Notes: generated by a model not told the origin, from the sequence alone. Shown: positions 9,232 to 20,921, counted from the stretch's first letter. The stretch is 64,000 nt of DNA from an uncultured Christensenella sp. (GCA_910578545.1 CAJTPT010000004.1:119138-183137), one strand, 5' to 3'. Translations and numbers: made by a program.

Positions 9232-9347
9232 TGCGGCAGCTACCTACCCTCCCGGTCCGTCACCAGACAGGTACTCTCGGCTCCATAGGGCTTAACTTCT
9301 GTGTTCGGAATGTGAACAGGTGTGACCCCTACGATATGACCACCGCA
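9232..9347 (-). rRNA. rrf: 5S ribosomal RNA
   Basis: The minus strand reads TGCGGTGGTC at the 5' end and AGCTGCCGCA at the 3' end, which pair as helix I; the conserved CCGAACACAGAAGTTAAGCC loop lies between. The 5' end lies one or two bases from the CCA of tRNA-Asn, so maturation of the tRNA 3' end and the 5S 5' end must be coupled. Ends are accurate to a few bases. Confidence 0.93.
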
Positions 9348-9348
9348 A

Positions 9349-9424
9349 TGGCTCCCCGGACAGGACTCGAACCTGTGACAATTCGGTTAACAGCCGAACG
9401 CTCTACCTGCTGAGCTACCGAGGA
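9349..9424 (-). tRNA. tRNA-Asn (GTT)
   Basis: A 76-base cloverleaf on the minus strand: acceptor TCCTCGG pairs with CCGGGGA, the anticodon loop reads CTGTTAA with GTT, the T arm contains GGTTCGAGTCC, and CCA is encoded. It lies between the 23S and 5S genes instead of after 5S. Confidence 0.95.
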
Positions 9425-9594
9425 TCATGCGCTCCTTTGCTGATGTGCTAATCGGCACAAGTTCTTTGCGGATTCGTATTAACTTGGTTAATGTTCTCCG
9501 TCCTTTATCCTGTCGAACAAAGGCAACTGCACATAACTTACTGCTTTCTACGGGTCTAATCTTGCAAATCACCTATTTTTATTTAGGCAATCGG

Positions 9595-12531
<2,937 letters not shown>

Positions 12532-12806
12532 CCAATTCCTAAAATATAAGAATTTACAAGATATAAACTTTCAAAATTGTACTGGTAATACATATCACCA
12601 ATTAATTTGATATTTGTATACTCGCTTTAAGTTATATGCAGTTGTCAATGTGCGACGCGGGGACCTTTAGGGTCAAAAAAAACACAACAAACAACAACTT
12701 GAAACTTTCGTCCCTTTATAACGTTATTGCTTATTATGTCCAGAGGTATGGCTTATTGCGATACTTGGATAACCCGTGCGCTGTCCTTTTGTGTGACAGC
12801 TTTGTT

Positions 12807-12835
12807 AGAATATCACACCTAAACATATATGTCAA
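12807..12835 (-). promoter_or_regulatory. rRNA promoter with UP-like element
   Basis: TTGACA (12835-12830) and TATTCT (12812-12807) are 17 bases apart on the minus strand. Just upstream (12840-12880) is a long A/T tract, as in UP elements of rRNA promoters. Transcription would start near 12800, leaving a ~265-base leader before 23S. The leader (12536-12800) contains TTGACAACTGCATA near 12635, resembling the sequence that precedes 23S in normal 16S-23S spacers. The rest of the 12536-13078 gap holds no gene. Confidence 0.8.
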
Positions 12836-13078
12836 GCGTTTTTACAAAGATTTTTTAATTTTTTTTAAAAATTTTTTTAGACCGAAATAATATACGTTTT
12901 TTTTGCAATACTCGACACTATTAGTATGCTTCGTTTTATGTTTTATTATAACACAATCACTGTTATATATCAATAGATATGTAATTGGGAAAACAGCGGT
13001 AACTTTCCGATAATTGCCGCGCTCTATGTTTGTGAGATCCTTCGCTACGCTCGGGATGACAAACGATCTTTTCCAATA

Positions 13079-13106
13079 GAAAAGCCGAGCGCGACACTCG
13101 ACTTTT
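13079..13106 (-). terminator. Terminator after the MMPL transporter gene
   Basis: AAAAGTCGAG and CTCGGCTTTT form a G-U containing stem with T residues on both sides, so it may work in either direction. Confidence 0.7.
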
Positions 13107-13114
13107 CCGAATCC

Positions 13115-15421
13115 TTAATTTTTACTAATTCTATCGCTCGGGTTGGGCAATTTTATATCCTTGGCTTTTAGCTTTCTTTTAAGCTTTATAACCGTTTTTT
13201 CAAGCAACGGGTCGAGCACGTACAACAGCGCTGGAAGTACGAACAGCACGCACAGTATGGATATGAGCGTACCCAAGCCGAGCGTCATTCCCATGGATGA
13301 GATAAGCGGGTCGCTCGTCAAGAACCCGACGAGGAAGGACGCTACGGTCATGATCGTGCCCGATGTCATAATAGTGGGAAATGCTTCGGATATGGCGTTT
13401 ATCGCCGCGCCGCGCCTGCAATGCCTTTCCTTTAATTGTCTGAAACGGTTAGTCATCAGTATGGCGTAGTCTATCGTCGCGCCCATTTGTATAGCGCTTG
13501 CGATCAGGTACACGAAGAAGAACACGTTGTTCCCCATAATAACGGGGATGGAAAAGTTTATGAATATCGCGCCCTGAATGACGGCGACGAGCGCTATAGG
13601 AAAACCCCAGGACTTAAACGTGACGGCAAGAATGAGGAATATAAACGCGACGGTCAACAGCGAAATAAGCAGGTTGTCATGTTTGAACGAACCGTTAAGG
13701 TCGTAGGCGCTCATGCTTGAGCCGGCAAAAATCGCGTGCGGATCTATTTTTTTGACCGCGGGCGTAAGCCGCTCGATAAGCTCGAACGTTTGCTTACCCT
13801 CGACGGGCGCGTTTATATTAAACACGAGCCTGTAATGATTGGTGCCTATAAGCTGACTTTTGCCGAACTCAAGCGTATCCTTGTACGCCGCAAGATCGCC
13901 CGCCATGCCCATAATCGTTTCGTTGGAAAACGCATATTCAAACAAATCAGCCGCCACGACCTTGTACTCGCTTATACTTGCTCCGCCGAAGCCGCCGTGA
14001 TTAAGCGCGTACATAGTAAAAAGCAGTGACGTTTGCTCTGTCGGCAAACCCGTCATATCGGTTAGGTCGATCGCGGTTATCTCGTCGGTAAGATAGTAAA
14101 CCTTGCCCTCTTCGGTCTGCGACGGCAGTCCGATAGCCGCCCAGCCGAGCGCCGAGTCGATAAGCTCTTCCCCGCTCACCGCCGCAACGATCTGCCGCTG
14201 AGTGTCGAAGTCGGTGTCCTTGGACACGAGAATGACGAACGTATTGGAATAGCCGAAAATCTTGCTCGCCTTGTTTTGCGCCGTCATCTGCGCGGTCGGG
14301 CGCGATGTGTCGATAGAATCGGCGCTGTAGCAGTATGTCACGGTTTGACTGAGGTACGCGCATACGCCGAACAACGCGACAAACACGGACAAAAGCACAT
14401 ACCGCGCTTTGATAACCCCCTTGCCTATTACAGTCACCTTTGGCACAAAGTTGCGGTGCCGCGTTTTGTCCATTAGCTTTGTCAGCCACAGCAACAGACA
14501 GGGCATTAGGAAGAACACCGACAAAATAGAGCAAACTATACTTTTTGCAAGCACCATGCCGAGGTCGAAGCCCAGTCCGAGCTGCATAAACATGAGCGCG
14601 ACAAGCCCCGATATGGTGGTTAGCGAGCTCGACGAGATTTCTGGGATCGCCTTGGCAAGCGCTTCTATAAGCGCCGCTTTTGGGTCGGTCGGGTTTTTGT
14701 CCTTTTCCTCGGTAAAACGGTGGCACAGAATAATCGCATAGTCGATTGCAAGCGCAAGCTGTAATATTATGCACACCGTATTGGACACAAACGATATAGC
14801 GCCCAACCAATAGTTGGTGCCCATATTGAGTACCGCCGCCACTATAAACACGACGGGGAACGCGAGTACCTCGGCAAAGCTTTTGGATGTAAAAAGCAGT
14901 ACGCCTATTATTACCGCGGCGGCTATGGCGATTATGATAACCATTTCGCTCGCGAGCGTTTCGGCATAGCTGTTGACGAGCGGCGTCGGCACGGCATACT
15001 TGTAGCCGCTTGTTTTGATAGTCTTTACAACGCTCTCGTACGCCGCGATTGATTTGGGGTCGGCGCTCGAGCCGTCGAAGAAAATCGAGTATAACGCCAC
15101 GCCGTTTTTGTAATTCTTAGGGCTGCTTCCGTCAAAACTGACGTTAGACACGCCGTCGATCCCCTTTATCTCGGCGGCGAGGGCGGTTGCCGCGTCAAGC
15201 TCGATTCCGTCTATCATGACGGTTGCCGAACCGAATGAAGCAAATTCCTCGTCCATGATTTTTAACGCTTGTTTGGTATCGGTGCCATCGGGCAGGTACG
15301 CAGATATGTCGTATTCCACCTTAACCTTGGGTATGCCGAACGCGCAATAAATAATCAACCCCACGAATATGAGGAAGAATATCAAGCGTTTTTCTACTAT
15401 AAACTTGGCGATTTTTTTCAT
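13115..15421 (-). CDS. RND-superfamily MMPL-type transporter
   Basis: The 768-residue membrane protein has the MMPL plan: one N-terminal span (residues 10-30), a ~150-residue extracytoplasmic domain, a block of five or six spans, then a repeat of the same layout. Each block contains an acidic residue motif within a helix (LALAIDYAIIL in the first and ATIDYAILMTNRF in the second), as expected for proton-driven RND transporters. Such proteins export lipids, antibiotics or polyketide-like compounds; the substrate cannot be inferred. It is a single-gene unit with its own promoter at 15461 and terminator at 13079. No clear ribosome binding site precedes the ATG. Confidence 0.88.
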   Translation of the reverse strand: MKKIAKFIVEKRLIFFLIFVGLIIYCAFGIPKVKVEYDISAYLPDGTDTKQALKIMDEEFASFGSATVMIDGIELDAATALAAEIKGIDGVSNVSFDGSSPKNYKNGVALYSIFFDGSSADPKSIAAYESVVKTIKTSGYKYAVPTPLVNSYAETLASEMVIIIAIAAAVIIGVLLFTSKSFAEVLAFPVVFIVAAVLNMGTNYWLGAISFVSNTVCIILQLALAIDYAIILCHRFTEEKDKNPTDPKAALIEALAKAIPEISSSSLTTISGLVALMFMQLGLGFDLGMVLAKSIVCSILSVFFLMPCLLLWLTKLMDKTRHRNFVPKVTVIGKGVIKARYVLLSVFVALFGVCAYLSQTVTYCYSADSIDTSRPTAQMTAQNKASKIFGYSNTFVILVSKDTDFDTQRQIVAAVSGEELIDSALGWAAIGLPSQTEEGKVYYLTDEITAIDLTDMTGLPTEQTSLLFTMYALNHGGFGGASISEYKVVAADLFEYAFSNETIMGMAGDLAAYKDTLEFGKSQLIGTNHYRLVFNINAPVEGKQTFELIERLTPAVKKIDPHAIFAGSSMSAYDLNGSFKHDNLLISLLTVAFIFLILAVTFKSWGFPIALVAVIQGAIFINFSIPVIMGNNVFFFVYLIASAIQMGATIDYAILMTNRFRQLKERHCRRGAAINAISEAFPTIMTSGTIMTVASFLVGFLTSDPLISSMGMTLGLGTLISILCVLFVLPALLYVLDPLLEKTVIKLKRKLKAKDIKLPNPSDRISKN

Positions 15422-15460
15422 AGTCGACTAGAGCAAACCCGTTGCATTTACATCGTAAGT

Positions 15461-15489
15461 ATTGTACTATACCGAACGAAAATTGGCAA
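15461..15489 (-). promoter_or_regulatory. Promoter for the MMPL transporter gene
   Basis: TTGCCA (15489-15484) and TACAAT (15466-15461), 17 bases apart, 40 bases before the ATG on the minus strand. Confidence 0.6.
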
Positions 15490-15507
15490 GCGATAAAAGA
15501 ACACTTT

Positions 15508-15536
15508 TTGATTTAATCCCAACCCGACGGAATACT
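15508..15536 (+). promoter_or_regulatory. Possible promoter for ldh
   Basis: TTGATT (15508-15513) and AATACT (15531-15536) are 17 bases apart, about 30 bases before ldh. The -10 box is weak. Confidence 0.4.
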
Positions 15537-15564
15537 TTTTTCGGCAAAACGCAAACTATATATA

Positions 15565-16515
15565 ATGAAAGCTAATACGAGAAAAATAGGAATAATCGGA
15601 TGCGGCATGGTAGGAAGCTCGACGGCGTTTTCGCTTATGCTTAGCGGACTTACCGAAATGCTTGTGCTTATCGACGTCAACCGCGCGCGTGCAGAGGGCG
15701 AAGCTATGGATTTGAGCCACTGCCTGCCATTCACCCGCCCTACCGAAATCATTGCGGGCGGCTATCCCGACCTTGCCGAGTGCGGCATTATTATAATAAC
15801 GGCCGGCGTAGCGCAAAAACCCGGCGAATCGCGGCTTGACTGTATTCACAACAACATAAAGGTTTTCCGCTCGATTATACCGCAAATCATGCAGTACAAC
15901 CGCGACGCGTTCATCTTGGTCGTAACCAACCCCGTCGACGTGCTGTCGTATGCGGCGTACAAGCTGTCGGGCACGGACAGCCGAAAGGTGTTCGGCAGCG
16001 GCACCGTACTCGACTCGGCGCGGCTCAAGTTTTTGGTCGGACGCAGGCTTAACGTCGACCCGCGTAGCGTGCACGCGTTTGTTATCGGCGAGCACGGCGA
16101 CAGCGAGCTTGCGGTGTGGTCGAGCGCCAACGTCAGCGGCATTGCTCTGGATAAATACTGCGCGCACTGCGGCTATCGCGATCACGAACAGAACAGAAAA
16201 AAGCTCGAGCACGACGTAGTTAACTCGGCATACGAGATTATCGAGCGCAAAAACGCCACCTACTACGGGATTGCCGCCGCCACCACGCGTATTTGCGAGA
16301 GTATAGTTCGCGACGAGCATTCCATTATGCCGATCAGCACGCTTGCCTGCGGGCACTACGGACTGGACGATGTGTACGTTTCCGTGCCCGCGCTTATCGG
16401 CTCGGGCGGCGTCGAGGACATAATCGACGTTCACCTGTCCGACGAGGAACAGTACCGACTTTGCCGTTCCGCCGACACGCTTAAAGAGATTATCGGACAG
16501 TTGGACTTGCGATAA
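15565..16515 (+). CDS. ldh: L-lactate dehydrogenase
   Basis: This 316-residue cytoplasmic enzyme reduces pyruvate to L-lactate and regenerates NAD+ in fermentation. It has the NAD-binding GCGMVGSS motif near residue 12, an Asp in VLIDVN that fits NAD preference, TNPVDVL, the GTVLDSARLK segment, and the catalytic-His motif GEHGDSE. Length and order of motifs are those of the LDH/MDH family; the sequence favours lactate over malate dehydrogenase, but a few MDH-like enzymes look similar. A Shine-Dalgarno is not obvious. A bidirectional terminator follows. Confidence 0.9.
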   Translation: MKANTRKIGIIGCGMVGSSTAFSLMLSGLTEMLVLIDVNRARAEGEAMDLSHCLPFTRPTEIIAGGYPDLAECGIIIITAGVAQKPGESRLDCIHNNIKVFRSIIPQIMQYNRDAFILVVTNPVDVLSYAAYKLSGTDSRKVFGSGTVLDSARLKFLVGRRLNVDPRSVHAFVIGEHGDSELAVWSSANVSGIALDKYCAHCGYRDHEQNRKKLEHDVVNSAYEIIERKNATYYGIAAATTRICESIVRDEHSIMPISTLACGHYGLDDVYVSVPALIGSGGVEDIIDVHLSDEEQYRLCRSADTLKEIIGQLDLR

Positions 16516-16543
16516 TCCGTAATTAAAGCAGTTAAAAAGAAAG

Positions 16544-16571
16544 AAAAGTCGAGCCGGACGCTCGACTTTTT
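16544..16571 (+). terminator. Bidirectional terminator between ldh and flavodoxin
   Basis: AAAAGTCGAGC and GCTCGACTTTT form an 11-base-pair stem with a 5-base loop, T-rich on both sides, between convergent genes. Confidence 0.85.
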
Positions 16572-16587
16572 CTAATTCCGAATTATA

Positions 16588-17067
16588 TTAAATTCCCAGT
16601 TCTTTAATCCAATCGCGCATATCGTCGAGGGTGACGTCGCCGTTAATGAGTTTGCCGGGCAACCAATTGGTTTCGCGCGAGGTCTTGGTCTGCAAAACCG
16701 TTTCGGCTTTGCCGAGCTCGCTACCGCCGCTCGTCGCAAACGGAATAACGGTCTTGCCCGAAAAGTCGTAGCTCTTTAAAAAGCCGTTGATTATCGTGGG
16801 CGCAAGATACCACCAAATCGGAAAGCCGACAAACACGGTTTGATATTCGTCCATGTTTTCCACTTTATCTGCGATTTCGGGCGCTTCCTGCGTGCGCATT
16901 TCAACCGAAGTGCGGCTGTTTTTGTCATGCCAATCCAAGTCCGCCTCGGTGTAAGGCACTACGGGCTTGATTGCAAACAGATCGGCGTTTGCGACGCGAG
17001 CAAGCTGTTTTGCCACCATTGCGGTGTCGCCGCCGCACGAAAAATACGCGACCAAAATTTTATTCAT
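16588..17067 (-). CDS. Flavodoxin
   Basis: The 159-residue protein starts MNKILVAYFSCGGDTAMVA, the FMN phosphate-binding loop of the flavodoxin fold. WHDKNSRTSVEM and VFVGFPIWWYLAPTIINGF are the other flavin-contact regions of the Flavodoxin_4-type group. It should bind FMN and act as a low-potential electron carrier or small quinone/flavin reductase in the cytoplasm; the partner is unknown. GGAGG lies 9 bases before the ATG, and a clear promoter is at 17102. It is a monocistronic unit. Confidence 0.9.
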   Translation of the reverse strand: MNKILVAYFSCGGDTAMVAKQLARVANADLFAIKPVVPYTEADLDWHDKNSRTSVEMRTQEAPEIADKVENMDEYQTVFVGFPIWWYLAPTIINGFLKSYDFSGKTVIPFATSGGSELGKAETVLQTKTSRETNWLPGKLINGDVTLDDMRDWIKELGI

Positions 17068-17101
17068 TATACTAACCTCCGAACGTAACTGTTACACCAC
17101 T

Positions 17102-17130
17102 ATAATAGCACAATCGACAGAAGTATGCAA
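17102..17130 (-). promoter_or_regulatory. Promoter for the flavodoxin gene
   Basis: TTGCAT (17130-17125) and TATTAT (17107-17102) with a 17-base spacer on the minus strand, 35 bases before the ATG. Confidence 0.65.
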
Positions 17131-17162
17131 ATCAATCGAGCGCTGTTTTATCCGTTTTTTAA

Positions 17163-17194
17163 TTAAAAATCCCACCGCGTCGGCAGTGGGATTT
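17163..17194 (-). terminator. Terminator after the large lipoprotein gene
   Basis: AAATCCCAC and GTGGGATTT form the stem and TTAA-rich sequence follows on the minus strand, 10 bases after the stop codon. Confidence 0.8.
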
Positions 17195-17203
17195 AACGTT
17201 TTT

Positions 17204-20188
17204 TTACGCAAGCCTGTTGAGAGTAACGTAAGTACTGTAATCGCTCGTCGCTAACATGATTTTTGAGATCGGCTCGTCATACGACATATCCGTTATATCA
17301 TACGTTGTTCCGTCGAGTGTAACGGTGATATAACCGTCGGTTTCGTCATAAACAACAATCACGGCTTTTATCTCACTGTCGCCCATAGTAACATAAATAC
17401 CGTCTTCACTTATGTCGATATAATAGGACGTTCCGTCCTTGGTTGCCGAATAACTGCCGTAATACTTTTCGGGAATTACAATGCTATCGCCACCCTTTCG
17501 ATTGAGCGTTACGTAGATAGAAAAATCACTGTTTGAAAAAGATATTGACGTTTCGTCTTCGCATGCAATGCCGTACTCTTCCCCGTCAATATCCAATGTG
17601 AGTGCGTTCCAATGGTCATCGTATGCCGTTACGGTTGCTGTCTTTGCTTCGCCGTCGCCTATTTTAACGGTAATGCCGTCGGCGGAAATGCCGATAGCAT
17701 ACGATATGCCGTCTTTCTCTCCCTCGTACTCGCCATAGAATGATTCGGGCACTTCGACGGTTGTAGGCGGGGTTTCGACTTCTTCGACTCTGTTGAGCGT
17801 TACATTAAAGTTCGGCGAGATTTCAACCGAGCCGAGAACTACTTGGTCCGAGGTATAATACTCTTGAATAAAGTATTCGACTCCGTTAACGTCAAGCGTA
17901 ATCTCGGCGTAGCCGTCGTTCGTCACCTTCGTAACCGTAACCGCCGGTTTATCGCCACCTAATTCAAGCGCTACGGTCGTAAGTCTGACAACGGCCTTAT
18001 AATTTTTGTTGTAGTAGCTGTCAAACTTCTCGAACGTTCCGATAAGCGCCTCGGGAATAATCGTGACTGTATCATCCTTATACAAAACCAATCCCGAAAC
18101 GTAAATTCCGTCGGAGTAAAGCGCAGACACAAGGCATTCCACTTCATTGTCGTCATCGTCTTTTATCGTCGCACCCCAGAAGCGATACGTGTACTTGCCG
18201 TCGGTTGCGTACAAGCCGTTTTCGCCCTCGTCCGACAAAACGGTAAGCATTTTTCCGCTATACTCGATTTTGTTATAAGCGATTGCGGCTACCGTACCGT
18301 CCTTAGTCCAAACGCCGTTGTACGCTTCGGGGATTTCAACGGCGTCGAGTTCCGTACTCGTCAGCACGTACGAGATATCGTCCGCTTCGGTCTCGCCCAA
18401 GAAATAGACGGCAAGCTGTTTTTTGTTCAGCTTGGTTACGTACCAAACGCCGCCGTTGTAGTTGCCGGTAAACATATCGTACTGAATGCTGTAATCGGTC
18501 ACTTCGTACGGACTGCCGTCGATTGTTATAGAAGTTTTGTCAATAACGGCGGTATGCGTGCCGTCGGTGTACGTGCCGACGTAATCGTCCAAAGCGCTGA
18601 CCTTTTCAAAATTGCTGTCGCTTACGGTGATGGGCAGCTCGGTTTCATTCACGTTGCAGTAGGTCAAAACGCGCAAAACGTACGCGTCGCCCACGTAGTA
18701 GTACAACTCGACCTGAAGCCCGCCGTCGTCGTTCAATCTGAACTTGACGTCAAGGGTGTAACTCATGTACAATCTGATTTGGTCCAAGCCGTCGCCGAAA
18801 TTGATAAGAATATTGTGAACGTTATCTAAAGTATAACATGCGTCGCGCAGTACGTACGCTCCGTCCTCGGCAAGCTCGAAAATCTCGGGCGCAAACCCGT
18901 TAAAACTTGCGCTCATGGAAGCAACGGTCGAGAAGCCCTTTACCGCGTCATACAGCTTACCCGTTTCGGTTTCGGGATCGTAATCAAACGGACACACAAT
19001 CTTATCGCCGCCGCCCGTCATCTCGACGTAGCCCTCTTCCCAACCCTCGCAATCGTAGTAGATAGCAGTTTCGGTAACATAAACGTCGTAATCCAAATCG
19101 CCGTAGCCGTCGCCGGGCAAGCCCTCATAAAACACCTCTTCCTCATGTACGGCTACGGTGTAATTCTTTGCGAGCATCATTGCGGCAAGCGCGTCCTCGA
19201 GCGCAGTATGATGCGATTCGGTAGCATACGGCGCTGTCTTGTCCGAATCGACGTCGGCTTCATTCCAATCGGAAAGAGTGTACGCATACGTCGCCGTATA
19301 GTAATACTTGCTTCCGTCCGCGCTTGACGTGCGTTCGATGCGGTCGGTAACGATATTTACTTTTGCGATCTTGCCTCCCGAAACGGTGACACTAAAGTCG
19401 ACTATCGTCTCGGTATAGCCGGTTATAGCGGTTGCCGCCGCATTCTTTTTGTCGGCGGCGGTAAGCTCAAAAACGCCGTTCTGCTCGGTCGAGGCAAAGT
19501 CGCTCGGCGTAAGAAGTTTAAACGGGTTGCCGTATTCGGAATACTCTACCATAGGCGTAGGATAAATATATTCGATTGTATTATTCAAAGTATGTACGGG
19601 CATCGCAAGATTTCCGTCCACGTCCACGTAAACGTCATCATACAAAACGTCGCCCGTATCGGCATCGATCTCAATAATATTGACGGCGTTTGTGCCGAAA
19701 ATCGTGGTTACGGGATTGACTGTGACATCGCCGCCCTCTACCTTGTATGTATATTGCCCGTCGGCGATAAACGTGGTTTTAACACTGTCGTACGCCGCCG
19801 CAAAATCCTCTTCGGTAACGGGATCGACGGGTTTGGGCGGGTCCACGCCGCCTTGATCGTCCGCCTTAAACGTGACTTTGACCAAAATATTGGAAGAAGC
19901 AAAGCAAGTGTATACGCCGTTATTCAGTTCCTCGTCCACCCCGTTGACCTTAAACTCGTCAACAATATATCCCTCGTCGGGCGTGACGGTAACAACAACT
20001 CTGTCGCCGGCTTTGAACGTGGTTGCGGCTTTGCCGTCGGCGTCGGATACGGTAACGCTACCGCGTGCCGCGTCGTATTCCGCCGTCACCTTAAAAGTTA
20101 TATCGTTGCCGCCGCACGCCACCGTAAACAGCGAAAGCACGAGCGCAACAACCAGCGTAACCAAAGTCGGTAAAACTTTCTTTTTCAT
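17204..20188 (-). CDS. Large repeat-containing lipoprotein
   Basis: The start at 20188 is chosen because GGAGG lies 7 bases before it and a lipoprotein signal follows (MKKKVLPTLV, then the lipobox FTVAC with Cys25); a longer reading would add 19 residues of no signal character. The mature 970 residues begin with an InlB/bacterial-Ig-like unit (AEYDAARGSVTV), pass through a ~400-residue region of unknown fold, and end in about five degenerate tandem modules of 85-95 residues that open IPExYxGxY and close VTLNR. It would be attached to the outer face of the membrane. Ligand and function are unknown. Strongly acidic and Thr/Tyr-rich composition is typical of exposed proteins. Confidence 0.82.
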   Translation of the reverse strand: MKKKVLPTLVTLVVALVLSLFTVACGGNDITFKVTAEYDAARGSVTVSDADGKAATTFKAGDRVVVTVTPDEGYIVDEFKVNGVDEELNNGVYTCFASSNILVKVTFKADDQGGVDPPKPVDPVTEEDFAAAYDSVKTTFIADGQYTYKVEGGDVTVNPVTTIFGTNAVNIIEIDADTGDVLYDDVYVDVDGNLAMPVHTLNNTIEYIYPTPMVEYSEYGNPFKLLTPSDFASTEQNGVFELTAADKKNAAATAITGYTETIVDFSVTVSGGKIAKVNIVTDRIERTSSADGSKYYYTATYAYTLSDWNEADVDSDKTAPYATESHHTALEDALAAMMLAKNYTVAVHEEEVFYEGLPGDGYGDLDYDVYVTETAIYYDCEGWEEGYVEMTGGGDKIVCPFDYDPETETGKLYDAVKGFSTVASMSASFNGFAPEIFELAEDGAYVLRDACYTLDNVHNILINFGDGLDQIRLYMSYTLDVKFRLNDDGGLQVELYYYVGDAYVLRVLTYCNVNETELPITVSDSNFEKVSALDDYVGTYTDGTHTAVIDKTSITIDGSPYEVTDYSIQYDMFTGNYNGGVWYVTKLNKKQLAVYFLGETEADDISYVLTSTELDAVEIPEAYNGVWTKDGTVAAIAYNKIEYSGKMLTVLSDEGENGLYATDGKYTYRFWGATIKDDDDNEVECLVSALYSDGIYVSGLVLYKDDTVTIIPEALIGTFEKFDSYYNKNYKAVVRLTTVALELGGDKPAVTVTKVTNDGYAEITLDVNGVEYFIQEYYTSDQVVLGSVEISPNFNVTLNRVEEVETPPTTVEVPESFYGEYEGEKDGISYAIGISADGITVKIGDGEAKTATVTAYDDHWNALTLDIDGEEYGIACEDETSISFSNSDFSIYVTLNRKGGDSIVIPEKYYGSYSATKDGTSYYIDISEDGIYVTMGDSEIKAVIVVYDETDGYITVTLDGTTYDITDMSYDEPISKIMLATSDYSTYVTLNRLA

Positions 20189-20291
20189 AAAACCTCCAAT
20201 AAAAAAACGGCACCGAAAATTTCTTTTTGACGCCGTTGTCAACATAAAACGATTGTGGACTAATATGTACTTATCCTACAATATATGTAAT

Positions 20292-20321
20292 AATATATCA
20301 CTCGCCTATCAGCCCTGTCAA
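20292..20321 (-). promoter_or_regulatory. Promoter for the lipoprotein gene
   Basis: TTGACA (20321-20316) and TATATT (20297-20292), 18 bases apart on the minus strand, about 110 bases before the start codon. Confidence 0.6.
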
Positions 20322-20403
20322 GCAAATCAACGCGCTTTTTAAAATCTATTTATTTTATGAAAAACGTTTATGATAAAAAATAAAACTAACCGTATAAAAA
20401 CGG

Positions 20404-20432
20404 TTGACAATCATTTTAAAATTTGATATTAT
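20404..20432 (+). promoter_or_regulatory. tRNA operon promoter
   Basis: Perfect TTGACA and TATTAT with a 17-base spacer; transcription would begin near 20439, five bases before tRNA-Ala. Confidence 0.85.
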
Positions 20433-20443
20433 ATTTTTTGCAT

Positions 20444-20519
20444 GGGGATTTAGCTCAGTTGGTAGAGCATCTGCTTTGCAAGCAGAGGGTCAGCGGTTCG
20501 AGTCCGCTAATCTCCACCA
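20444..20519 (+). tRNA. tRNA-Ala (TGC)
   Basis: A 76-base cloverleaf: GGGGATT acceptor pairs with AATCTCC, anticodon loop TTTGCAA with TGC, T arm GGTTCGAGTCC, CCA encoded. Confidence 0.97.
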
Positions 20520-20536
20520 CAAAAATATAAACGCAA

Positions 20537-20613
20537 AGGAATGTAGCTCAGCAGGTTAGAGCACCACCCTGATAAGGTGGGGGTCGGTGGTTCGAGTCCA
20601 CTCATTCCTACCA
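20537..20613 (+). tRNA. tRNA-Ile (GAT)
   Basis: A 77-base cloverleaf: AGGAATG acceptor pairs with CATTCCT, anticodon loop CTGATAA with GAT, CCA encoded. Ala(TGC) and Ile(GAT) are the pair usually found in 16S-23S spacers, here in a separate unit. Confidence 0.97.
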
Positions 20614-20624
20614 AAAGGCATATA

Positions 20625-20647
20625 AGGGCGCATCTTGCGCCCTTTTT
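20625..20647 (+). terminator. tRNA operon terminator
   Basis: AGGGCGCA and TGCGCCCT with a 3-base loop, followed by TTTT, 12 bases after tRNA-Ile. Confidence 0.9.
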
Positions 20648-20781
20648 GCGTGTCTCGGTTTTGGTCACGTACGTCTGTGTACGCTCCCTTGCCTCGCACT
20701 TAAAAGAACACAATTCGCAACCCTTCTCTGCCTTTTGGGATTTGCCTCTCTTTCGATATTCGTTTTAGGTTGGGTATGCTC

Positions 20782-20833
20782 TACCGACGCTAACGACCCT
20801 TTCGGGTCGTTAGCGTCGGTAGGAATGAGTGGA
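20782..20833. repeat. Perfect 18-bp hairpin joined to an inverted copy of the tRNA-Ile 3' end
   Basis: 20782-20821 is a perfect 18-base-pair palindrome with a 4-base loop. It overlaps 20818-20833, which is the exact reverse complement of 20597-20612, the T-arm/acceptor end of tRNA-Ile. No T run follows, so it is not a standard terminator. The rest of the 20614-20956 gap holds the tRNA terminator and the promoter at 20893. Confidence 0.75.
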
Positions 20834-20892
20834 GACCATACGGTGCCGAGTAAAACTTTGTTTAAAAATCGCATGACTCGTTTAGGCAACAT

Positions 20893-20921
20893 TTGACAAA
20901 CGAATATACAAATGATATTAT
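20893..20921 (+). promoter_or_regulatory. Promoter for the TerB-like gene
   Basis: Perfect TTGACA and TATTAT boxes with a 17-base spacer, followed by AGGAG and the gene at 20957. Confidence 0.8.

Noticed and set aside
20507..20892. Short minus-strand ORFs over the tRNA-Ile region
   Set aside because: They read through tRNA sequence and the hairpin; the apparent protein (SGLEPPTPTLS) is a known artefact of tRNA complements.
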